Origin: CAYNST01 sp964399955
Lineage (GTDB): Bacteria > Pseudomonadota > Gammaproteobacteria > Pseudomonadales > Cellvibrionaceae
Assembly: GCA_964399955.1 (NCBI GenBank)
Contig: CAYNST010000028.1
Coordinates: forward strand, 1 to 33,025
Direction: 5' to 3'
Length of the DNA: 33,025 bases
In this document: positions 1 through 7,898 of the stretch, in pieces
Position numbering within the stretch: the stretch's first letter is position 1
Layout: every line of letters begins with the position of its first letter
Notes under the pieces: generated by a model
Seen by the model: only the letters and a program-made list of their open reading frames with translations
Told to the model about the DNA's origin: nothing
The model's database searches: none
Program-made: the position numbers and the translations under genes

Positions 1-53
1 GCGGCGGCCTTACAAGCCGTAGGTCACAGGTTCGATCCCTGTACCACCCACCA
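1..53 (+). tRNA. tRNA-Val (anticodon UAC), 5' end cut by window
   Basis: This is the 3' part of a tRNA. The anticodon arm pairs bases 4-8 with 16-20 around a 7-base loop (9-15) whose anticodon, at 11-13, is TAC and reads GUA (valine). The T arm pairs 26-30 with 38-42 around the loop TTCGATC. The 3' acceptor strand is at 43-49, followed by an A discriminator and an encoded CCA. The D arm and 5' acceptor strand lie outside the window. It is followed after 13 bases by tRNA-Asp, so the two are probably one transcript. Confidence 0.93.
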
Positions 54-66
54 ATGTTGACCCAGC

Positions 67-143
67 GGACCGGTAGTTCAGTTGGTTAGAATGCCGGCCT
101 GTCACGCCGGAGGTCGCGGGTTCGAGCCCCGTCCGGTCCGCCA
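67..143 (+). tRNA. tRNA-Asp (anticodon GUC)
   Basis: This is a complete 77-base tRNA with encoded CCA. The acceptor stem GGACCGG pairs with CCGGTCC, the anticodon loop CTGTCAC carries GTC, and the T loop is TTCGAGC. Length and sequence match the usual gammaproteobacterial tRNA-Asp. It lies just behind tRNA-Val and in front of a strong terminator. Confidence 0.97.
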
Positions 144-150
144 TATGCAA

Positions 151-183
151 AAGCCTCGTACCCTCAGGGTACGGGGCTTTTTT
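151..183 (+). terminator. Rho-independent terminator of the tRNA operon
   Basis: A 13-bp stem (151-163 with 167-179, one G·T pair) closes a TCA loop and runs straight into a T tract to 183. It begins 8 bases after the CCA of tRNA-Asp, which is a classic intrinsic terminator layout. Confidence 0.93.
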
Positions 184-272
184 GCTTTGTGACTCGTCAT
201 TTTTCTTCCCGTGGTCTACTCTTTGACGCAACCGATAGAGTTTTTGCTTGACGGAACATCATGGTCAAGCGT

Positions 273-301
273 TTGTCACAATTAGGTTCTAGTCTTAGAA
301 C
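273..301 (+). promoter_or_regulatory. Possible promoter with overlapping inverted repeat upstream of the acidic small ORF
   Basis: TTGTCA (273-278) and TTAGAA (295-300) are spaced by 16 bases and resemble -35 and -10 boxes. A perfect inverted repeat, GTTCTA-N4-TAGAAC (286-301), overlaps the putative -10 and could be an operator. The ATG of the small ORF is 35 bases further on. The -10 match is weak, so this is tentative. Confidence 0.3.
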
Positions 302-335
302 GGTCACACGACATAAGAAAAAAGGAGAGTACACA

Positions 336-431
336 ATGCAAGATTATTTAGAAGAACTGCTCGAATCCACCGCTTTCATTGAAGACGAATTTGAACAGGA
401 TGAATTCCTGGACGAATGCGCAGAAGTCTGA
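336..431 (+). CDS. Small acidic protein, 31 residues, function unknown
   Basis: The reading frame runs from an ATG at 336 to a TGA at 429-431. It has a near-perfect ribosome binding site, AAAGGAGA, ending about 8 bases before the start. The 31-residue product contains 13 Asp/Glu and no Lys, Arg or His, which is unlike random translation of this GC-rich DNA. It has no signal peptide or membrane segment, and one Cys near the C-terminus (ending CAEV). It stands alone between the tRNA terminator and the gene at 614. I do not recognise the family. The ribosome binding site and the composition are the only support; a highly acidic peptide might act as a binding or titrating partner, but that is a guess. 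Confidence 0.6.
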   Translation: MQDYLEELLESTAFIEDEFEQDEFLDECAEV

Positions 432-481
432 GCTCCCCTGGCCCGCGCTTCGCCGCGCGTGCTTGCGGTGGTGCATCCGCT

Positions 482-511
482 TTGACCTTTTCCCATCTCA
501 TCCAATAAACT
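482..511 (+). promoter_or_regulatory. Possible sigma-70 promoter for the operon starting at 614
   Basis: TTGACC (482-487) and TAAACT (506-511) are separated by 18 bases, about 100 bases before the start codon. The -35 lies inside a 14-base sequence, GCTTTGACCTTTTC, that occurs twice (479-492 and 526-539). This is a sequence match only. Confidence 0.33.
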
Positions 512-613
512 CCACCTCATTCTTTGCTTTGACCTTTTCGGCACCGGCCGCGAAGGTTGCCTGCCGTTGTTCAGCAATGGGCCAGACTGCCCGCCAACTG
601 GTGAACCTTAGTT

Positions 614-1960
614 ATGTTGCTATCAGCCCACGAGAAGGCCAGAGCAGTGTTGTTTTTTGGCGCAGACGGCGTCGATCGGGAACTGCTTTACTCGGAATTT
701 GAAGCCTTGCTGGACAGCTTCGTGCCACTAAAGGAATGGGCGGACAGTACAGCCAAAGCGGTGTATGTGGAAATAGACAGCCAGTTTAACGTGGTTGCGG
801 CGGTGTTTTTTCTGGTTGGGTTTGACAGCAAGGGCAACGTGGAAGCCTCCTGGAACATGCCACTCGCAGACCTGGCCCGCACCTCACACAAGGGGCCTGA
901 TCTGGGCTCGGGCCCCATTCACCTGGCGTCTGCCTCTCATTGCCCGGTCGCCTATTACAACGGCGCACTATGGGACCCTGAGCCGGGCGCGGACGGGTTC
1001 CACTTCAGCAGCATTCAGGCGAGTATCAAGCGCAACAAGTTGGGTGTCGCTTTTAAGGAAAGCGCGGTCAAGGATACCCCATCCAGAGGCGCAGACAACG
1101 AAATCGAGCGATTGCTCAGTCGCAAGTATGAACGTGAAATGCGTGAAACAGCGGCAGAATTGCTGCAAGAGCAAAAGCTGCGCTTCGCCAACCTGGCCAA
1201 TGAAAAGGAAAGCACCATTGCCGCACTGAAGCGGGAGTGCGCGAAGCAATTGGGCGCTTTACAGGCGCAGTTAGCCCAGAAGCAAGAGCTGCTGGACGAT
1301 GTGCAGAAGCGCAACGAAGAGCTGAAGGAGACGGTCACGGGCCAGGCACAGAAGGTTGATGGCCTGCGCGAGTACTACGAGCACAAGCTAAGCCGCTTGC
1401 AGCAGCCAGAGGATGTAGCTGCGGAGTTTTCCGGCGGCATTACCCAGGCCGAGTTGGACGCTCGTCTGCAAAGCGCCGTGCAGGAAAGCAAAGAGCAGTT
1501 GAGAATGCAGCAGATAGAGTTGCAGTGCCGCATTGATCTGCAGGAGCAAATGCAGGCAGAGCTGGTAAAACTGCGCGAGCAAGTCAAGCAACTGCTGGAG
1601 GGGAGCGCCGAGCGGGAACTGGAGGAACTCAGCCGCCAAGGCGTGAGCTTTGTGACCTATCAAGCTGGTGCAGGCCATATAACCATCCCGCTGACAGATC
1701 TGAACCTGTTCAAACAGAACCCGGTTGCCTTCACCGCAGCCTACTGCGCAGTTGAGGAAAGTGTCTACCGGGCGTGGCTGCAGCACTATCAGGCGCCGGT
1801 CTGCGTGTTTGTGGACGAGCAGGGCCGCGCCTGTGCCGCCGACCTTGAGCGGGTGGCGACGCCTGCGGAGTTTGTGCGGGGCATAAGCGAGTACTGTGAG
1901 CGTCACCAGCCCTCCGCAAGGCCCGCGCCCGCTGTGGATGCCTCTAAGCCACCAGTCTGA
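614..1960 (+). CDS. Conserved hypothetical coiled-coil protein
   Basis: The product has 448 residues. Residues about 1-150 form a globular N-terminal part. Residues about 155-330 are a long Glu/Gln/Lys/Leu-rich segment with heptad character, almost certainly coiled coil. Residues about 340-430 form a second folded part, and the tail is Pro/Ala-rich. No Walker motif, signal peptide or membrane helix is seen, so it is probably cytoplasmic. The ATG is preceded by GGTGA (600-604). The gene ends 14 bases before the PLP enzyme gene, so the two are probably co-transcribed. I do not recognise the function. The shape (two globular ends joined by a coiled coil) suggests a structural or scaffold role, which is inference. 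Confidence 0.85.
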   Translation: MLLSAHEKARAVLFFGADGVDRELLYSEFEALLDSFVPLKEWADSTAKAVYVEIDSQFNVVAAVFFLVGFDSKGNVEASWNMPLADLARTSHKGPDLGSGPIHLASASHCPVAYYNGALWDPEPGADGFHFSSIQASIKRNKLGVAFKESAVKDTPSRGADNEIERLLSRKYEREMRETAAELLQEQKLRFANLANEKESTIAALKRECAKQLGALQAQLAQKQELLDDVQKRNEELKETVTGQAQKVDGLREYYEHKLSRLQQPEDVAAEFSGGITQAELDARLQSAVQESKEQLRMQQIELQCRIDLQEQMQAELVKLREQVKQLLEGSAERELEELSRQGVSFVTYQAGAGHITIPLTDLNLFKQNPVAFTAAYCAVEESVYRAWLQHYQAPVCVFVDEQGRACAADLERVATPAEFVRGISEYCERHQPSARPAPAVDASKPPV

Positions 1961-1974
1961 TTGGGGGGGTGGGT

Positions 1975-2955
1975 ATGACCGGCACATCTATGCTTGAGGG
2001 GGCGTGGCAAAACGCCAGTCTCGCCTCCATCGCGCGGTTGGCGCCGGTGCAAATGCTGAGTTGGCCTGCCGTGGAACGCTTTGGTATTCAATTGGCGATA
2101 AAGCGCGAGGACCTTCTGGACCCCAGGCTTGGCGGCAACAAGTTTTATAAGCTGTATGAACACCTTCAGCAGCGGGAGCCAACGCAACCCGTATTGTCAT
2201 TTGGCGGCGCCTACTCAAACCACCTTTATGCATTGGCAGCGGCGGGCCGCGCCTGCGGCTTCGCAACCATTGGTGTCGTCCGCGGTGAGCCCTCCGCACA
2301 ACTTGGCCCCACCCTGCAGGATGTCATGCGCCTGGGCATGCGACTGACCTTTGTCAGTCGAGCAGACTACCGTCGCAAGTCAGATCCTGACTTTCTTGCC
2401 TATCTGCGGGAAGTGCACGGCCCGTTCCATCATGTGGCAGAGGGCGGCGCGGACCTGTGGGGCGCTCGCGGCTGCAAGGTATGGGCAGAAGAAAGCGTCA
2501 ACATGTGTCCCTTCCAGCCGACGCACTTATGTGTTGCAGCCGGTACCGGTGCCACCTTGGCTGGCCTGCTGGCGGCGAGACAAACCCCCAAGGTGCTTGG
2601 GGTCCTGGCGCTGAAAGGGCCTGCTGAGCAGACCCGGGCGTTCGAGCGCCAGCTTGTGGGCTGGGCCCGTGCTTTGTTGCCGGCTGATGCTGAGCTGCCC
2701 AAGCTGCAGCTCAGCACGGCCCATCACTGTGGCGGTTACGCCCGCTACCCAACCTATTTGCGCGCTTTTGTCCAGGCATTTGAGCGGGAGACCGGCGTTC
2801 CCCTGGACCCAGTCTATACAGCCAAGCTGCTTTGGGCCGTTGTAGAGCTGGCCAACACCGGTGCCATCGAACCGGGGAGCCGATTGCTGTTGATGCACAC
2901 CGGCGGCCTGCAAGGAAAACGCGGCTACGAGGCTCTAGCCGGACGGCCGCCGTGA
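1975..2955 (+). CDS. PLP-dependent ACC deaminase / D-cysteine desulfhydrase family protein
   Basis: The product is a fold-type II (tryptophan synthase beta-like) PLP enzyme of 326 residues. The motif LGGNKFYKL holds the probable Schiff-base lysine, K56. GGAYSNH follows, as in ACC deaminases and D-cysteine desulfhydrases, and AGTGATLAGLL is the glycine-rich phosphate-binding loop. Family members deaminate 1-aminocyclopropane-1-carboxylate or release sulfide from D-cysteine; the substrate cannot be told from sequence here. I chose the ATG at 1975, which has a G-rich stretch (1963-1969) at a suitable distance. A GTG at 1969 and an ATG at 1990 are also possible. It lies 14 bases after the coiled-coil gene and converges with the DUF1853 gene. 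Confidence 0.9.
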   Translation: MTGTSMLEGAWQNASLASIARLAPVQMLSWPAVERFGIQLAIKREDLLDPRLGGNKFYKLYEHLQQREPTQPVLSFGGAYSNHLYALAAAGRACGFATIGVVRGEPSAQLGPTLQDVMRLGMRLTFVSRADYRRKSDPDFLAYLREVHGPFHHVAEGGADLWGARGCKVWAEESVNMCPFQPTHLCVAAGTGATLAGLLAARQTPKVLGVLALKGPAEQTRAFERQLVGWARALLPADAELPKLQLSTAHHCGGYARYPTYLRAFVQAFERETGVPLDPVYTAKLLWAVVELANTGAIEPGSRLLLMHTGGLQGKRGYEALAGRPP

Positions 2956-2963
2956 AAAAGAAA

Positions 2964-3848
2964 TTACAGTGCTGGCCCGCCTGGCCAGGAATTGTCCACT
3001 ACGAAAAGCCGCTGGCAGTCCCAGCAGTGGGGCAGGGCACAGCTAAGCATTACAGCTCGCCCACCTTTGGCAAAATGGTCTTCCAGGGCGCTCTCACCGC
3101 AGTAGGACAAGCCCGCCGCGTTGCGGTCCTGTGGGCGCGCTCTCCCTCCCAGCCATTCGCTTCTCTGCAGCGCAATCCAGGCCCTGCCGTGTTCGGAAAA
3201 AAAAGCCGCTGACTCAGCTACTGTCAGCCAACGACAGGGCTTGTTTGGGTGAGCAAACGGAGGATAGGGCTGCGGCTGGCGCCAGTGCTGGAACAGGTAA
3301 CCTTTCACCCAGAACCGCGCGTCTATCGGACCGTCTATTTGCAGCAGTTCCGCATACCGGAGGCTCAACGGCAACTGGTGCGCTGCCATTCTTTGGCATT
3401 TGCCTGCAAAACTGTCGCGAGGGTCTGGGCCCAGCCAATGGTTGCCCAGCCCTAAATAGAACTTCACAGCCACCTCAAGATGTACCGACACATGGGCTTG
3501 CCGCAGGAGGAAGTCGAGTTCTCCAATGGTTTCAACCGCAGTGCTCGCGGATACAGGTCTTCGAACCGGCAGGTTTCTCTCCCACGCCATGGCCCCCGGA
3601 CCTTGCTGCAGCACGCAGGCAACCAGGTCTTCAAAGTAAATTCCCAGGCGTTTGTTTTGGTGCTGTACCTGCGGCGGATGCAGGGGACAGGCCCCGTTGG
3701 TCAAGGCCTGTAGCCAATCTGTTAGCTGCTCACTCGTCGTAAAGAGCTCAAATGGCCGGTAGGGCGGCAACGAAAGGAGCAGGTCCTGGCGACGGTCCAG
3801 CACCCAGGCCAAATCGCGCAGGGTTTTGTCTTGGAAGTCAAAATACAT
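2964..3848 (-). CDS. DUF1853 family protein
   Basis: The product has 294 residues from the chosen start. Its features fit the DUF1853 family: a conserved FEDLVACVLQ-like segment near residue 75, the block TIGELDFLL, and HLEVAVKFYLG, followed by an RWLTV segment near the C-terminal third. The E..D....E.A.K pattern resembles a PD-(D/E)XK nuclease core, but I have not verified this and the family is uncharacterised. The frame is open up to 3893. I prefer the ATG at 3848 (start MYFDFQ) because AAGG sits about 9 bases upstream and the extra 15 residues look unlike a protein start. It converges with the PLP enzyme gene (8 bases apart) and diverges from the hydrolase-like gene. Confidence 0.82.
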   Translation of the reverse strand: MYFDFQDKTLRDLAWVLDRRQDLLLSLPPYRPFELFTTSEQLTDWLQALTNGACPLHPPQVQHQNKRLGIYFEDLVACVLQQGPGAMAWERNLPVRRPVSASTAVETIGELDFLLRQAHVSVHLEVAVKFYLGLGNHWLGPDPRDSFAGKCQRMAAHQLPLSLRYAELLQIDGPIDARFWVKGYLFQHWRQPQPYPPFAHPNKPCRWLTVAESAAFFSEHGRAWIALQRSEWLGGRARPQDRNAAGLSYCGESALEDHFAKGGRAVMLSCALPHCWDCQRLFVVDNSWPGGPAL

Positions 3849-3909
3849 TTGAGTCGACCTTGGCTGAACAATGCAGGCCCGGCCTTGGCACAACAGGGCA
3901 GCAGCAAGT

Positions 3910-4662
3910 ATGACGCATAACAGTGAGTGGTTACAGCGGGGGCAAGGGACGCAAACGCTGGTCTTTCTGCATTATTTTGGCGGTGCGGCAGAGAGTTGGC
4001 AGTGGGTTTTTGACGAGCTTGCGCAGGATTATGCTTGCGTGGCAGTCAATCTTCCCGGCTTTGGCGGCGCCCATCCGCTTGCGGAACCAAACCTGGCGTT
4101 CATGGCGCAAAGGGTTCAGAGGCTGCTCACCTCCCGCCTCGGACTCCGACGCTTTTCATTGATCGGTCACGGTTTTGGAGCCAGTGTTGCACTGCACCTG
4201 GCGGGCGCTCCGACATGCGGCCTGATAGACAACCTCATTCTGATTGCACCCTCAGTGCCAGCCGGCAAAACGCCGGGTGAGGTATTTGCGTCTCGCCCCA
4301 TGGGCCGGCTGGACGCGCAGGAAGCGGAATCTTCCGCCAAGGAAGCGTGTAGACTGCCGTTGTCCGCCGAGCAGATGGCAACAGCGGTGGAAACGCAGCT
4401 TGAAGCGGATGTGGGGACCTGCCGCTGGTGGCAGCAGCACGCTAACGGCCAGTTCACCGTGGACCTGGTCTGCAACGCGCGGGTTCCGGTCAGCGTCTTG
4501 TCTGGCAGGCAGGATCCTGTCGTTGCCCTGGAGACCCTTCGCAGCGAACTGCTGGCGCACATGCCCCAGGCTGTGCTCAGCCTGCACCCCGAGAGCGGCC
4601 ACCTGATTCTCCTGGAGGATCCACAATGGGTAGCGCAGCGTGTGAGAGCAATAGTTCGCTGA
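3910..4662 (+). CDS. Alpha/beta-hydrolase-fold protein lacking the nucleophile serine
   Basis: The product has 250 residues from the chosen ATG and a classic alpha/beta hydrolase layout: LVFLHYFGG (oxyanion region), VNLPGFG, the nucleophile elbow, SVLSGRQDPVV (acid Asp) and ESGHLILLEDP (catalytic His). The elbow reads LIGHGFGAS, so the usual GxSxG serine is Gly (codon GGT). Asp and His are kept. The protein may therefore be non-catalytic, may use another residue, or may do chemistry that needs no nucleophile. Closest relatives would be the BioH/MhpC-like superfamily, substrate unknown. An upstream in-frame ATG at 3871 would add 13 residues that overlap the start region of the divergent gene. 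The next gene, nadK, has its own probable promoter. Confidence 0.88.
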   Translation: MTHNSEWLQRGQGTQTLVFLHYFGGAAESWQWVFDELAQDYACVAVNLPGFGGAHPLAEPNLAFMAQRVQRLLTSRLGLRRFSLIGHGFGASVALHLAGAPTCGLIDNLILIAPSVPAGKTPGEVFASRPMGRLDAQEAESSAKEACRLPLSAEQMATAVETQLEADVGTCRWWQQHANGQFTVDLVCNARVPVSVLSGRQDPVVALETLRSELLAHMPQAVLSLHPESGHLILLEDPQWVAQRVRAIVR

Positions 4663-4679
4663 AGGGGAAGTGATGATAG

Positions 4680-4709
4680 TTTTCAGTTTTGCCCCGGATT
4701 CGTAATAAT
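4680..4709 (+). promoter_or_regulatory. Probable promoter of nadK
   Basis: TTTTCA (4680-4685) and AATAAT (4704-4709) are spaced by 18 bases; the -10 matches 5 of 6 consensus positions. It lies in the 76-base gap between the hydrolase-like gene and nadK. This is a sequence match only. Confidence 0.4.
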
Positions 4710-4738
4710 GGGCACTCAATGAGTTTGGACCAACACCT

Positions 4739-5629
4739 ATGAGTCATTTTTCCAGGATCGGTTTGATCGGCAGGCCGGGCAGTGATGCCGCGTTTTATTC
4801 ATTGCAACGGCTGATCGTGTATTTGGAAGGCCAGGGGGTGAAAATCTTCCTCGACGAAGAAACCACGGCGGGTCTGCCTCCAGGGAAATGGCTGATCGTG
4901 GATAGACAGGCGCTGGCAGCCAATTGCGACTTGGTGATAGTGGTTGGTGGGGACGGCAGCCTGTTGAGCAGTGCGCGTAGCATGAGCAGCAGTGGGGTTC
5001 CTATTCTGGGCGTCAATCGCGGCCGATTGGGCTTCCTCACAGACATCCTACCCGAAGAAATCGAGCATCAAGTGGGGCTGGTCCTGAGCGGCGAGTACAG
5101 GTCGGAGACGCGGTTTTTGCTGGACACCGTTGTCAAACGCAACGGCGTGGCCATTGGCGGCGGCAGTGCACTGAACGATGTGGTACTGCATCCGGGCAAA
5201 TTTGTGCGCATGATTGATTTTGAGCTATATATTGACGACGACTTCGTTTACCGCCAGCGCTCTGACGGGCTCATAATCTCCACTCCAACAGGATCTACCG
5301 CCTATGCTTTAAGCGTAGGGGGGCCGATCATGCATCCGCAGCTGGATGCCATTGCCGTGGTCCCGTTGAACCCCCATAACCTGAGCAGCCGGCCGATTGT
5401 AATACATGGCGACTCCAAGATTCGGGTTCTGGTGGGCGACCAACGCGACATTAGCCCCCACGTTACCTGCGACGGTCAGACCCATGTGGTCACCACCGAA
5501 GGCGACGAAATTCTGGTTGAAAAAAGGCCAGACAAACTAAAACTGATTCATCCGAAGGGGCACGACTTCTACGAAGTTTGCCGCACCAAGCTCGGGTGGG
5601 CCTCTCATGCCGGCGGCTACGTGCTGTAG
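4739..5629 (+). CDS. nadK: NAD kinase
   Basis: This cytoplasmic enzyme phosphorylates NAD+ to NADP+ using ATP or polyphosphate. The product has 296 residues, the usual proteobacterial length. Diagnostic motifs are GGDGSLL (residues 70-76, nucleotide binding, with the catalytic Asp), GVNRGRLGFLTD, the ALNDVVLHPG block, and SDGLIISTPTGSTAYALSVGGP. The ribosome binding site is weak. The gene heads a cluster with the metallophosphoesterase (start 11 bases after the nadK stop), the rhomboid gene, yeaC and pepN. The same neighbourhood is, to my recollection, conserved in Pseudomonas. Confidence 0.98.
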   Translation: MSHFSRIGLIGRPGSDAAFYSLQRLIVYLEGQGVKIFLDEETTAGLPPGKWLIVDRQALAANCDLVIVVGGDGSLLSSARSMSSSGVPILGVNRGRLGFLTDILPEEIEHQVGLVLSGEYRSETRFLLDTVVKRNGVAIGGGSALNDVVLHPGKFVRMIDFELYIDDDFVYRQRSDGLIISTPTGSTAYALSVGGPIMHPQLDAIAVVPLNPHNLSSRPIVIHGDSKIRVLVGDQRDISPHVTCDGQTHVVTTEGDEILVEKRPDKLKLIHPKGHDFYEVCRTKLGWASHAGGYVL

Positions 5630-5640
5630 GAGTGTTTTAA

Positions 5641-6624
5641 ATGGCGCAGGTCGGCCGCAGGACGTCATTCGTGCCTGCCGGATACGATATCATCGGTGAC
5701 ATCCACGGGTGTGCGAATACGCTGATGAGCTTGTTGCGTAAGTTGGGGTATCAGTTTACCCAGGGCCGGTTCTCGCATCCAGACCGCCAGGCGATCTTTC
5801 TGGGCGACATCATTGATCGCGGCCCCCACATCCGCGAGGCTCTGAACCTGGTCAAGGACATGGTTGATGCGGGTGATGCCCTGTGCCTGATGGGCAATCA
5901 TGAGTTCAACGCGCTTGCCTACACCACGCCGGTGCCTGGCCTTCAGGGCGCCAAACAGCAGTATCTGCGACCACATAACGCCAGGCACAACCGCCTGATT
6001 ACGGAGACCCTGGAACAGTTTGCCCCTTATCCCGAGCAGTGGAAGGCGTTTTTGCAGTGGTTCAAAACGCTGCCGCTGTTTCTGGAACTGCCCGGTTTCC
6101 GAGTGGTTCACGCCTGTTGGGATCACGAACTAATACAGGAATTCAAGCGGCGCTACCAAAGCAATCGGATCAATGACGAGTTTCTGCTGAGCACCGCAGA
6201 CCCGGACAGCTTTGCTTCCCGCTTTATGGACAGGCTTACCCGGGGCACTGACCTGCGGCTCCCCGACGGCATGGCCATCCACGGTCGCGACGGGTACACC
6301 CGGCAGTTTTTTCGCACCAAGTTCTGGGCCCGCAAGCCGCAAACCTACCGCGATGTGGTGTTTCAACCTGACCCGCTGCCGGAGGCGGTGGCTGATCGCC
6401 CGCTGGACGAAAGCGAGCGCAACCTGCTGCTGTGCTACGGTGAGCATGAACCGCCGGTGTTTGTTGGTCACTACTGGTTGCACGGCAAGCCGCGAGCGCT
6501 GCGTCCCAACGTTGCCTGCCTTGACTACAGCGCGGTAAAGTTTGGCCGGCTGGTGGCCTATCGGTACGATGGGGAGAAGGTTCTGAAAAATGAAAAATTC
6601 GAGTGGGTGTACGTAGACCCCTAA
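5641..6624 (+). CDS. Calcineurin-like metallophosphoesterase
   Basis: The product has 327 residues and carries the full dinuclear-metal signature of the PPP/PrpE-type branch: GDIHG (residues 19-23), GDIIDRG (55-61), GNHE (85-88) and VVHACWD for the third histidine. A late GHYWLHG supplies the last metal ligand. Likely activity is a protein or nucleotide phosphatase; the substrate cannot be told. TAGGAG overlaps the nadK stop codon and serves as ribosome binding site, which implies co-transcription and perhaps translational coupling with nadK. It has no signal peptide, so it is cytoplasmic. Confidence 0.95.
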   Translation: MAQVGRRTSFVPAGYDIIGDIHGCANTLMSLLRKLGYQFTQGRFSHPDRQAIFLGDIIDRGPHIREALNLVKDMVDAGDALCLMGNHEFNALAYTTPVPGLQGAKQQYLRPHNARHNRLITETLEQFAPYPEQWKAFLQWFKTLPLFLELPGFRVVHACWDHELIQEFKRRYQSNRINDEFLLSTADPDSFASRFMDRLTRGTDLRLPDGMAIHGRDGYTRQFFRTKFWARKPQTYRDVVFQPDPLPEAVADRPLDESERNLLLCYGEHEPPVFVGHYWLHGKPRALRPNVACLDYSAVKFGRLVAYRYDGEKVLKNEKFEWVYVDP

Positions 6625-6628
6625 TCCA

Positions 6629-7504
6629 ATGCTCAATGGTTTAAATGTGAATCTAATCCGTATTGCCACCTTCCCGATTACACAGAACATTTCCTCGGTG
6701 AGCCTGTACCTATTGGAGCGCGGTATCAAGCACGAAATCGTGGAGGATCGTCAGGGCCAGCACCTGCTGGTCGACGAAGACAAGGCCGAACGGGTTATTG
6801 CCTTGCTGCGTCAGCCTGAAGTGGGTCAGCAGGCCTACACGGAGCGCACCTCCGCCAGGTTGAGCGGTGGTCGCAGCACCTTGCAGATCTGGCCCGTTTC
6901 CTGTGCCCTGGTGGTTTTGGGCGTGCTTGGCTTTCTGGTGTATCGGCTGGAAGCCAGCTTCGACCTTTTCCGTCTGCTGACTTTTACCGAGGTGCATTTC
7001 ACCGGTTATGAATTCTATAATGCAACCCTGGCAGAAAGCTTGGGCCAGAACTGGCAGGTCTGGAGATTGCTGACACCGGCGTTTTTGCATTTTTCCATTT
7101 TTCATATCCTGTTCAACGCGCTCGGCATCTGGGAGCTGGGTCGGCGGCTGGAGGTCTACCTGGGCAGTGGTCTGTATTTGGGGGTGTTTCTGTTTTTGGC
7201 TGTTGCCGCTAACCTTGCACAGTATTTTGAGTCCGGCCCCAGTTTGTTTGGTGGCCTGTCGGGGGCGCTGTTTGGCTTTGTAGGGCTGATTCCAATGCTG
7301 TATCTGAAGGGGCGACACCCCATAATGCGTCTGCCCAACGGCATTTATATCCTGGTAGGCGTGACCCTGATCGCGGGGATGGTGGGCGCATTCACGCTGC
7401 TTTTCAGTATCAACATTGCCAATGGAGCACATCTGGGCGGTCTGGTGGCCGGGGTGCTGCTGGGCGCCGTGCTACCGGTCAAGCATCTCAAACCCCGTAT
7501 CTGA
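6629..7504 (+). CDS. GlpG-like rhomboid family intramembrane serine protease
   Basis: The product has 291 residues. Residues about 1-80 form a small cytoplasmic domain like the N-terminal domain of GlpG. Six or so hydrophobic segments follow from residue about 88. The catalytic Ser is S211 in GLSGALFG, and the catalytic His is H268 in NGAHLGG. The conserved segment HFSIFHILFNALG supplies the usual histidine/asparagine of the second helix. Rhomboids cleave membrane proteins within the bilayer; the substrate here is unknown. The gene starts 4 bases after the previous stop, so it belongs to the nadK operon. Confidence 0.95.
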   Translation: MLNGLNVNLIRIATFPITQNISSVSLYLLERGIKHEIVEDRQGQHLLVDEDKAERVIALLRQPEVGQQAYTERTSARLSGGRSTLQIWPVSCALVVLGVLGFLVYRLEASFDLFRLLTFTEVHFTGYEFYNATLAESLGQNWQVWRLLTPAFLHFSIFHILFNALGIWELGRRLEVYLGSGLYLGVFLFLAVAANLAQYFESGPSLFGGLSGALFGFVGLIPMLYLKGRHPIMRLPNGIYILVGVTLIAGMVGAFTLLFSINIANGAHLGGLVAGVLLGAVLPVKHLKPRI

Positions 7505-7529
7505 TTATTTTACAATCGGTTTTTATGTT

Positions 7530-7784
7530 ATGAACTATGTCGATAAGCTATTGGAAGCGGTAACAGCGGAAGTGTACGAGCGTTTTAAGCTGGCCATCGA
7601 AACACGCAAATGGCCAAACGGACAAACGCTTACCGACTCGCAATTGGCCACCTGCCTGGAGGCGGTAATTGCCTATGAGGCTAAATATTTGCCTGCAAAT
7701 GAACGCACCGGATACGTAGAACCCAAAAAAACGCCCTGTGCGGACCATAGCACAGCCGAAGAAGCGCCTTTAAAATGGCAGTAG
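7530..7784 (+). CDS. yeaC: YeaC family protein (DUF1315)
   Basis: The product is an 84-residue cytoplasmic protein starting MNYVDKLLEAVTAEVYERF, closely resembling E. coli YeaC in its first 50 residues (…PEVYQRL…A.E.GKW.DG..LT..Q). The family has no known function. The frame is open further upstream into the rhomboid gene, but homology starts at the ATG at 7530. The gene lies 25 bases after the rhomboid stop and 114 bases before pepN. The C-terminal 25 residues are polar and probably disordered. Confidence 0.88.
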   Translation: MNYVDKLLEAVTAEVYERFKLAIETRKWPNGQTLTDSQLATCLEAVIAYEAKYLPANERTGYVEPKKTPCADHSTAEEAPLKWQ

Positions 7785-7898
7785 CCATTGAAGCCAGGCA
7801 CGCCGCCTCCCGATAACGTAGCTGCGCCGACTGTATTCTGCGGATCGGTCAGCGGCGGCAAAGGCACCCACCAGCTCCGAACTATGAAAGGTTGACCT

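Noticed and set aside
10..231. 73-residue minus-strand ORF across the tRNA pair
   Set aside because: It is the antisense of two tRNA genes and their terminator; such reading frames are a well-known false gene type.
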